Below, piece by piece: positions 13,298 through 17,868 of a DNA stretch of 17,868 nt. Below the pieces are notes generated by a model, which worked only from the letters and a program-made list of their open reading frames with translations, had not been told where the DNA came from and ran no database searches. Every line of letters begins with the position of its first letter. Position 1 is the stretch's first letter. The translations under genes and the position numbers were made by a program. The stretch is from Solirubrobacterales bacterium 70-9 (GTDB taxonomy: Bacteria > Actinomycetota > Thermoleophilia > Solirubrobacterales > 70-9): positions 1-17,868 of the forward strand of contig MKSH01000006.1 of the NCBI GenBank assembly GCA_001898095.1. Reading direction: 5' to 3'.

Positions 13298-14242
13298 CTA
13301 GCCGAAGGGGAGGGCGACAACTTCAGCCGTAACGCCATCTTCACCTACGGCCAACTCGGTGCCGGGCTCGGCCTCGCGGCGGACGATCGCCAGGCCGATC
13401 GGCCCGAGGGCGGGGGAGACGACGGACCCGCCGAGCGTCCCCACCTCCTTCTCGCCCAGCCGCAGGGTGGCGCCGGGGGCCGCGGCAGCGCTCAGCTTGA
13501 GCCCGCGCAGGTGCTTGTTCGGCTTGCCCTTGTAGTGGAGGCGGGCGACCGTCTCCTGGCCGATGTAGCACCCCTTGGTGAAGGAGACGGCGTCCTCGAC
13601 GATCGCCGCCTCGGCGGGCATCGTGCCCGCGTCCATCTCGGCGCCGAAGCGGGGGATCCCGGCCTCGACGCGGACGATCTCGACCGCCTCGGGAGTCACC
13701 TCGACCGCCCCGGCCTCGAGCAGCGCGGCGAGCAGTTTGTCGCGGTCGGCGGCGGTGCAGAAGAGGTCGATGCCGTCGCGGGTGCCGACCGCGAGCGCCG
13801 CGGTGCCGCCGATCGCGGTCGACTCGTTGGCGAACTCGGGCAGCGGGGGGGTGGCGGCGATCTCGGCGGCGCGCGGGCCGATCAGCGAGAGCAGGGCCCG
13901 CTCGGCGGTGGCGTCGGCGACGGCGACGTCGCGGCCGATCGAGTACATCGTCAGGTGGCGCAGCGCCTGGTCCTTCGGCGCCGCCTCCATGTCGACCTGG
14001 ATCTCCTCGGCGGCGACCCGCAACACCCGCATGTCGGTCTGCATGTGGCCCTTGCGGTCGAGCAGCGCCGCGTACTGCCCCTCGCCGACCGCGAGCGCCT
14101 CGACGTCGTTCGTCACCTGCCCCTGCAGGTACTCCGCCCCGTCGGGCCCGGTGACCGCGATCACCCCGCGCTCGCGCGGCAGCACCCCGCATTCCTCGCG
14201 CAGTTGGCGGTACTGGGCGTCGAGCTCCACGGTGACGGACAT
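13298..14242 (-). CDS. ygfZ: YgfZ/GcvT-like folate-binding protein
   Basis: Tetrahydrofolate-binding member of the GcvT-like family; by family knowledge it helps maintain or repair iron-sulfur cluster enzymes in the cytoplasm. The 314-residue length is normal. The N-terminal half shows GPDGAEYLQGQVTNDVEAL (32-50), typical of the family's binding cleft. The signature K-G-C-Y-x-G-Q-E is present as KGCYIGQE at 223-230, including the conserved Cys225. The C-terminal barrel has HLRGLKLS, GTLGGSVVSPALGPIGLA. ATG 14242 is used. It is divergent from mntR with 63 bp between, and the upstream MntR-type palindrome ends about 34 bp before this start, so it might also feel the Mn regulator. It is followed by the lipoprotein gene. 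Confidence 0.93.
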   Translation of the reverse strand: MSVTVELDAQYRQLREECGVLPRERGVIAVTGPDGAEYLQGQVTNDVEALAVGEGQYAALLDRKGHMQTDMRVLRVAAEEIQVDMEAAPKDQALRHLTMYSIGRDVAVADATAERALLSLIGPRAAEIAATPPLPEFANESTAIGGTAALAVGTRDGIDLFCTAADRDKLLAALLEAGAVEVTPEAVEIVRVEAGIPRFGAEMDAGTMPAEAAIVEDAVSFTKGCYIGQETVARLHYKGKPNKHLRGLKLSAAAAPGATLRLGEKEVGTLGGSVVSPALGPIGLAIVRREAEPGTELAVGEDGVTAEVVALPFG

Positions 14243-14275
14243 GGGCCTGATTCTAGGAAGCTCTTGCGTTCCGCT

Positions 14276-14291
14276 TTTAGATGTGTCTAAA
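14276..14291. promoter_or_regulatory. Upstream operator-like palindrome for the DtxR/MntR regulator
   Basis: TTTAGATGTGTCTAAA has perfect TTTAGA/TCTAAA half-sites. It repeats the half-sites of the site at 14299-14314 with a 23-bp centre-to-centre distance, about two helical turns. It lies between the divergent ygfZ and mntR genes. Confidence 0.7.
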
Positions 14292-14294
14292 CTC

Positions 14295-14300
14295 TATTTT
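14295..14300 (+). promoter_or_regulatory. -10 box of mntR-mntH
   Basis: TATTTT ends 5 bases before the ATG at 14306, so the transcript would start at about the A of the start codon and be leaderless. There is no Shine-Dalgarno. The box lies between the two palindromes and touches the second one. Confidence 0.5.
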
Positions 14301-14314
14301 TAGACATGTCTAAA
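14299..14314. promoter_or_regulatory. Operator palindrome overlapping the mntR start codon
   Basis: TTTAGACATGTCTAAA is a perfect 16-bp palindrome, and the ATG at its centre is the start codon of the regulator gene. A bound DtxR-type dimer would cover the -10 box edge, the predicted transcription start and the start codon. Autoregulation by the adjacent DtxR/MntR protein is the natural inference. Confidence 0.75.
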
Positions 14315-14752
14315 TCCCAGGCCATAGAGGACTACGCGAAGGCGGTCTACGTGTTGAGCGCGGACCGCGAGGGGCTCGTCCCGACCGGCGAGGTCGCGGC
14401 GCGCCTCGGCGTCACCCCGGCGACCGCCACGGCGATGCTGCAGAAGCTGGCCGAGCTCGGGTTCGCCGAGTACGTCCCCTACAAGGGCGTCGCGCTGACG
14501 CCGGCCGGGGAGCGGGTAGCCCTGGAGGTGATCCGCCACCACCGGCTGATCGAGGCCTTCCTCGCCGAGGCGCTGGGGATGCCGCACGACCGCGTCCACG
14601 CCGAGGCCGAGGTGCTCGAGCACTACATCTCCGAGGACCTGGAGGCGCTGATCGCAGCGAAACTCGGCGAACCGAGCCACGATCCGCACGGCAACCCGAT
14701 CCCCGGTCCCGACCTGCTGCCGCCCACCACACCGCCGGGGGCGACTGCGTGA
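14306..14752 (+). CDS. mntR: DtxR-family metal-dependent repressor (MntR-like)
   Basis: Cytoplasmic metal-sensing repressor, probably for Mn2+, controlling the NRAMP gene that overlaps its end. The 148-residue protein has an N-terminal winged helix ([31 protein letters not shown], wing [13 protein letters not shown]) and a dimerisation domain with [17 protein letters not shown] and [12 protein letters not shown]. Compared with Bacillus MntR, D9 matches Asp8 and the His of IRHHR and the E..EH set match the other ligands, but K12 takes the place of Glu11. The [10 protein letters not shown] segment near the end is typical of DtxR proteins. There is no C-terminal SH3/FeoA domain, as in short MntR types. 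Its stop overlaps the mntH GTG (GTGA), so translation is coupled. ATG 14306 lies inside an operator palindrome. Confidence 0.9.
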   Translation: MSKSQAIEDYAKAVYVLSADREGLVPTGEVAARLGVTPATATAMLQKLAELGFAEYVPYKGVALTPAGERVALEVIRHHRLIEAFLAEALGMPHDRVHAEAEVLEHYISEDLEALIAAKLGEPSHDPHGNPIPGPDLLPPTTPPGATA

Positions 14753-16065
14753 CGTCGCCTCCGCCCCCCGCGGCGCGCTCGGAAGCCGAACAGGCGCTCC
14801 CCGGCGAGGCGGCGGTCAACCGCGCCGCGCGCGCCTCGCTGAGCGGTGAGAAGCGCGGTCTGGCCCGGGTCTGGCCCTTCCTCGGCCCGGCCTTCATCGC
14901 CGCCGTCGCCTACATCGACCCCGGCAACTTCGCCACCAACATCAGCGGCGGCGCCAAGTTCGGCTACCTGCTGCTGTGGGTGGTGCTGGCCGCCAACCTG
15001 GTCGCGATGCTGGTCCAGACGCAGTCGGCGAAGCTCGGCATCGCGACCGGCAAGAACCTCGCCGAGCTCTGCCGCGAACGCTATTCCCGCCGCACCTCGA
15101 TCGGGCTCTGGCTGCAGGCCGAGATCGTCGCGATGGCCTGTGACCTGGCTGAGATCGTCGGCGCCGCGCTCGGCCTCAACCTCCTCTTCGGCATCCCGCT
15201 CTTCGCCGCCGGGCTGATCGCCGGCGCCGGCACCTTCGCCCTGCTGGCACTGCAGCGCTACGGCTTCCGCCGGCTCGAGGCGGCGATCACGGTGCTGGTC
15301 GGCGTCGTCGTCGTCGCCTTCGCCTACGAGCTCTTCGACGCCTCCCCGGACGGCAGCGAAGTCGCCCGCCACATGTTCGTCCCCGGCTTCGGCGGCACCG
15401 AAAGCATCCTCCTGGCAACCGGCATCGTCGGCGCGACCGTGATGCCGCACGTGATCTACCTGCACTCGGCGCTCACCCAGAACCGGATCACCGGCCGCAA
15501 CGACGAAGAGCGCCGACGCATCCTGCGCTTCGAGAAGATCGACGTGGTGATCGCCCTGGCCCTGGCCGGGATGGTGAACCTGGCGATGATGATCGTCGCC
15601 GCGGCCCTCTTCCACGGCGGCAGCCTCGCCGGGATCGAGACGATCGAAGGCGCCTACCACGGGCTGCAGAGCCTCGACCGCGACGGCGCCGCGACGATCT
15701 TCGGCATCGCTCTGCTCGCCTCCGGCTTCGCCTCCTCCTCGGTCGGGACGATGGCCGGACAGGTGGTGATGCAGGGGTTCATCCACCGCCAGATCCCGAT
15801 CTTCCTGCGGCGGGCGTTCACCCTCGCCCCGGCGCTCTTGGTGCTGGCGATCGGCCTCAACCCGACCGACGCGCTGGTCGGCTCGCAGGTCGTCCTCTCC
15901 TTCGGCATCCCCTTCGCCCTGGTGCCGCTGATCCTGATCGCCTCGAAGCGCGAGGTGATGGGGGAGCTGGTCAACCCGCGCTGGCTGAGCGCGTCGGCGG
16001 GCGTGCTCGCCGCCCTGATCATCGCCCTGAACGTCTTCCTGCTCTACGAGTTCGCCGCGGGCTAG
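14749..16065 (+). CDS. mntH: NRAMP-family Mn2+/divalent metal transporter
   Basis: Proton-coupled importer of Mn2+ (and Fe2+) in the cytoplasmic membrane. The 438-residue protein has a hydrophilic N-terminus of about 40 residues, then about eleven hydrophobic segments. The metal site is intact: D57 and N60 in YIDPGN (segment 1) and A229 and M232 in [13 protein letters not shown] (segment 6). [12 protein letters not shown] and [10 protein letters not shown] match the family loops. The GTG start at 14749 overlaps the mntR stop by four bases, so the two genes form one transcript, presumably repressed by MntR with manganese. The stop codon TAG lies at the left edge of a 168-bp imperfect palindrome. 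Confidence 0.95.
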   Translation: MTSPPPPAARSEAEQALPGEAAVNRAARASLSGEKRGLARVWPFLGPAFIAAVAYIDPGNFATNISGGAKFGYLLLWVVLAANLVAMLVQTQSAKLGIATGKNLAELCRERYSRRTSIGLWLQAEIVAMACDLAEIVGAALGLNLLFGIPLFAAGLIAGAGTFALLALQRYGFRRLEAAITVLVGVVVVAFAYELFDASPDGSEVARHMFVPGFGGTESILLATGIVGATVMPHVIYLHSALTQNRITGRNDEERRRILRFEKIDVVIALALAGMVNLAMMIVAAALFHGGSLAGIETIEGAYHGLQSLDRDGAATIFGIALLASGFASSSVGTMAGQVVMQGFIHRQIPIFLRRAFTLAPALLVLAIGLNPTDALVGSQVVLSFGIPFALVPLILIASKREVMGELVNPRWLSASAGVLAALIIALNVFLLYEFAAG

Positions 16066-16229
16066 GAGGGGCCGGCGAAACTCACGCGCACGCCTGGCGG
16101 CGGCGGACGCATCGCGGTTCGGCGTCCTCGGTCGGTCAAATAGCGCTGCTATTCGGCCTCCCTGCGTCCTTGTCCCGCTCGGTCCGGCGCTCGCCAGTCG
16201 CACACGCGACTTTCACCGGCCCCTCCTAG
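16062..16229. repeat. 168-bp imperfect palindrome filling the gap after mntH
   Basis: Reading inwards from both ends, the first 38 positions (16062-16099 against 16192-16229) match as inverted repeats at 31 of 38, the first 14 (CTAGGAGGGGCCGG) perfectly. The middle is looser, and the centre is a tight hairpin at 16134-16158. The mntH stop codon lies inside the left tip. Confidence 0.8.
16134..16158. terminator. Hairpin terminator after mntH
   Basis: GGTCAAATAGC (16134-16144) pairs with GCTATTCGGCC (16148-16158) around the loop GCT, with one A-C mismatch and one T-G pair. It is the centre of the larger palindrome and lies about 70 bp past the mntH stop. No T run follows. Confidence 0.5.
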
Positions 16230-16243
16230 TAGCCTTCCCCGCG

Positions 16244-16606
16244 ATGGCACTTGCCGAAGACTTCCAGCGCATCGTCGACGCGCTGCCGCCCGACTGGACC
16301 GACCTCGAGGTCGACCTGCGGATCGAGGACGAGACCCGCTACGTCGACGCGGCGGTCTTCGTCAGCCAGGTGAACGCCCAGGTCTACAACCGGCGCGAGT
16401 GGCACTGGCGGCTGATCGTCGCCCACAGCTTCGGCCACGCGGCCGCGGCGGAGACGGTGAAGGGCGTGCTGGCGAAGCTCGACGCCGAGGGGATCGCGGG
16501 GGAGCTGCACGTCGCCGAGGTGCGCGAGGGTCGCTCCGAGGTCGTGCAGATGTGGGGACGCCCGGAAAGCGTCCGCGAGGAGTTCCGCGAGCGCCGCAGC
16601 ATCTGA
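16244..16606 (+). CDS. Small cytoplasmic protein of unknown function
   Basis: Not recognised. The 120-residue protein is acidic, has no signal peptide or membrane segment, and mixes helical segments (MALAEDFQRIVDALPP, AAAETVKGVLAKLDAEG) with strands (LEVDLRIEDETRYVDAAVFVSQ, WHWRLIVAHSFG, GELHVAEVREG). ATG 16244 follows the palindromic gap; no clear Shine-Dalgarno is seen, and upstream in-frame starts are absent from the palindrome. Its stop is 19 bp before the next gene on the same strand, so both are probably one transcript. The ordered alpha/beta pattern and codon bias like the neighbours argue for a real gene. Confidence 0.75.
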   Translation: MALAEDFQRIVDALPPDWTDLEVDLRIEDETRYVDAAVFVSQVNAQVYNRREWHWRLIVAHSFGHAAAAETVKGVLAKLDAEGIAGELHVAEVREGRSEVVQMWGRPESVREEFRERRSI

Positions 16607-16625
16607 GGCGGGCCGGGGAGTACCG

Positions 16626-16946
16626 ATGGCCCGCGTCGTCAGCATCGCCACCGACTTGATGCTCGCCAGCCGGGTGGACGCCGGGCTGACCGCGGCCGGG
16701 CACCACGTGGTGCTGGCCCAGTCGGTCGCCGGAGCGCCGCTGGACGAGGCGGAGCTGATCGTCGCCGACCTCGACGTCGCCGACCCGGGGGAGCTGGCCG
16801 CGACCGGGGTGCCGGTGCTCGGCTACTACTCGCACGTCGACGCCGCGACGAAGGCGCGCGCCGAGGCCGCGGGTCTGACGCAGGTGGTCCCGCGCTCGCG
16901 GATGTCCCGCGAACTGCCGACCCTGGTCGACGCGCTGCTGGCCTGA
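16626..16946 (+). CDS. Receiver-like (degenerate response-regulator) small protein
   Basis: A 106-residue single-domain protein with the alternating strand/helix pattern of a CheY-like receiver: VVSIATD (strand 1), SRVDAGLTAAGHHVVLA (helix 1, strand 2), LIVADLDVADPGEL (strand 3 with D48 at the phosphoacceptor position), VPVLGYYSH (strand 4 with S69 at the Thr/Ser position) and LTQVVPRSR (strand 5). The usual Lys after strand 5 is Arg90, and only one acidic residue (Asp10) remains in the first metal-binding pair, so phosphorylation is doubtful. No output domain or kinase is in view. GGGGAG stands about 6 bases before ATG 16626. The assignment rests on pattern only. Confidence 0.7.
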   Translation: MARVVSIATDLMLASRVDAGLTAAGHHVVLAQSVAGAPLDEAELIVADLDVADPGELAATGVPVLGYYSHVDAATKARAEAAGLTQVVPRSRMSRELPTLVDALLA

Positions 16947-16950
16947 CGCA

Positions 16951-16979
16951 CCTTTTGTCGCCCACAGGGCGACAAAAGG
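16951..16979. terminator. Bidirectional hairpin terminator
   Basis: CCTTTTGTCGCCC (16951-16963) and GGGCGACAAAAGG (16967-16979) form a perfect 13-bp stem with the loop ACA. It sits in the 40-bp gap between the convergent receiver-like gene and the substrate-binding protein gene. Confidence 0.75.
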
Positions 16980-16986
16980 GACGGGT

Positions 16987-17868
16987 CTAGTTGCCGAGGT
17001 CGAACGTCTTCGTCACGTCCGCCGGCCTCGGCAGCAGTTCGTGTTCGCTCGCCCAGGCCGACCATTCCTTCAGCACGGCTTCGTCGAAGGGCTTCGGTTC
17101 GAGCTCGGGGAGGAGGACTTTCAGCTGCGCCTCCTGGTCGGCGCGTTCGAGGCTCGCGTTCGCCGCGAGCAGGTCGGCGAGGGCCTTCTGCGGCTGCGAC
17201 TCGGTGAATTCGTAGCCCTTGCGGGTCGCGTCGACCACCGCTTCGACCAATTCCGGTTCGGCTTCCAGCTCCTTGCGGGTCGTCGTCAGGATCAGCTCGG
17301 GATAGCGGGGAGCGCCGTATTCGTCGACTTTGAAGACGTGCAGGGGGACGCCCTGGCGTTCGGCCTCGACCGCCTCGGCGTTCCAGAAGCCGGTCGCCGC
17401 GTCGACCTTGCCCGCCGCCAGCGAGGCGACCGCGTTGAAGCCGATCGTGATTTCGTCGACCCCGTCCGGGTCGCCGCCGTCGCCGGCCACCTCGGAGCGG
17501 ACCACGGCGGTGTCGGAGGGGAGGCCGGTGACGCCGACGCTGTGGCCGTCGAGGTCGGCGGGGCGCTTCACCGGCCCGTCCTTGCGGGCGAGAATCGCGG
17601 CCAGCGGGGTCTGCACGATCGGCATCAGGCCGACCAATTCGAGCCCTTTCTCGTCGGCGAGCCCGAGGTCGGTGATGTCGAGGATCGCGAAGTCGGTGCG
17701 CCTGGCGGCGAGCAGCTTCGGCGCGTCGGTCGATTCGCCCGGGACCTGGACGTGGAGGTCGACCCCGGCGTCTTCGTAGAAGCCCTGGGCCTGCGCCGCA
17801 TAGATGCCGGTGTGGACCGCGTTGGGGACGAAATCGAGCACGACGGTCGCGCCTTTCGGCGCGCCCGG
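16987..17868 (-). CDS. ABC transporter substrate-binding protein, NMT1/THI5 type (N-terminus beyond window)
   Basis: Extracytoplasmic binding protein of an ABC importer, in the NMT1/THI5-like family whose members bind pyrimidine thiamine precursors, sulfonates or similar small molecules. The visible 293 residues start PGAPKGATVVLDFVPN and continue into the family's N-terminal lobe (AVHTGIYAAQAQGFYEDAGVDLHV). DFAILDITDLGLA, ADLDGHSVGVTGLPSDTA, GKVDAATGFWNAEA and APRYPELILTTT follow. The VPNAVHTGIY and FYEDAGVDL segments favour a thiamine-precursor (ThiY-like) binding protein, but ligand identity is not certain. The frame is open to the window end, so the signal peptide and true start lie outside; an internal GTG at 17841 is not the start. 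Permease and ATPase genes would be expected nearby, outside the window. Confidence 0.88.
   Translation of the reverse strand, partial: PGAPKGATVVLDFVPNAVHTGIYAAQAQGFYEDAGVDLHVQVPGESTDAPKLLAARRTDFAILDITDLGLADEKGLELVGLMPIVQTPLAAILARKDGPVKRPADLDGHSVGVTGLPSDTAVVRSEVAGDGGDPDGVDEITIGFNAVASLAAGKVDAATGFWNAEAVEAERQGVPLHVFKVDEYGAPRYPELILTTTRKELEAEPELVEAVVDATRKGYEFTESQPQKALADLLAANASLERADQEAQLKVLLPELEPKPFDEAVLKEWSAWASEHELLPRPADVTKTFDLGN

Noticed and set aside
12566..14290. A plus-strand frame starting in palindrome C and running through hairpin B, the lipoprotein and ygfZ
   Set aside because: Crosses perfect inverted repeats, is antisense to ygfZ with its KGCYIGQE motif, and has no start signal.
14243..14305. 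Manganese riboswitch before mntR-mntH
   Set aside because: The gap is only 63 bp, fully explained by two palindromes and a promoter-like box; the transcript seems leaderless.
16062..16229. Insertion sequence with terminal inverted repeats after mntH
   Set aside because: The interval is too short for a transposase and no target duplication is evident; a MITE-like origin stays possible but unproven.

Overview
The window looks like chromosomal DNA of a very GC-rich actinomycete. Gene order is dense, GTG and TTG starts are used, coding is GC-skewed at third positions, and long antisense reading frames appear as a by-product. The gene set (MeaA-type mutase, crotonyl-CoA carboxylase/reductase, class D/E-like sortase, CAP-domain secreted proteins, YkuD L,D-transpeptidase) fits Actinomycetota. 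Thermoleophilia/Solirubrobacterales is my best guess, but that rests on recollection of family resemblance and not on a marker gene. I see no rRNA, tRNA, CRISPR array, transposase or phage gene.

Layout. 1-1642 (-): N-terminal 547 residues of an ethylmalonyl-CoA mutase (MeaA/Ecm type), cut by the window edge. 1800-4792: cell-surface block with an unknown secreted protein (+), a sortase (-) and two CAP/SCP secreted proteins (+). 4802-6706 (-): acyltransferase-3/SGNH envelope O-acyltransferase. 6734-7024 (+): ClpS-like adaptor. 7093-11259 (-): rmuC, ccr, a 104-residue unknown and a nucleotide-sugar dehydrogenase, the last three probably one operon. 11357-12298 (+): L,D-transpeptidase. 12299-12796: about 500 bp without a gene, holding four strong hairpins. 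12797-14242 (-): ygfZ then a lipoprotein. 14306-16065 (+): DtxR/MntR regulator overlapping an NRAMP Mn2+ transporter, with two 16-bp operator-like palindromes at the front. 16066-16243: a gap that is one imperfect palindrome. 16244-16946 (+): two small unknown proteins, one resembling a receiver domain. 16987-17868 (-): NMT1/THI5-type substrate-binding protein, cut by the right edge.

How the genes work together. Ecm and Ccr are two signature enzymes of the ethylmalonyl-CoA pathway for acetyl-CoA assimilation, both on the minus strand and about 7 kb apart. Sortase, CAP proteins, acyltransferase, nucleotide-sugar dehydrogenase and L,D-transpeptidase are all envelope functions. The mntR-mntH pair is a self-contained manganese homeostasis unit.

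Most unusual content. The main signals are non-coding. In the 12.3-12.8 kb gap, two long perfect hairpins have 12-nt loops that are exact reverse complements of each other, while their stems differ at paired positions. The gap after mntH is a 168-bp imperfect palindrome. I did not find a convincing new multi-gene system.
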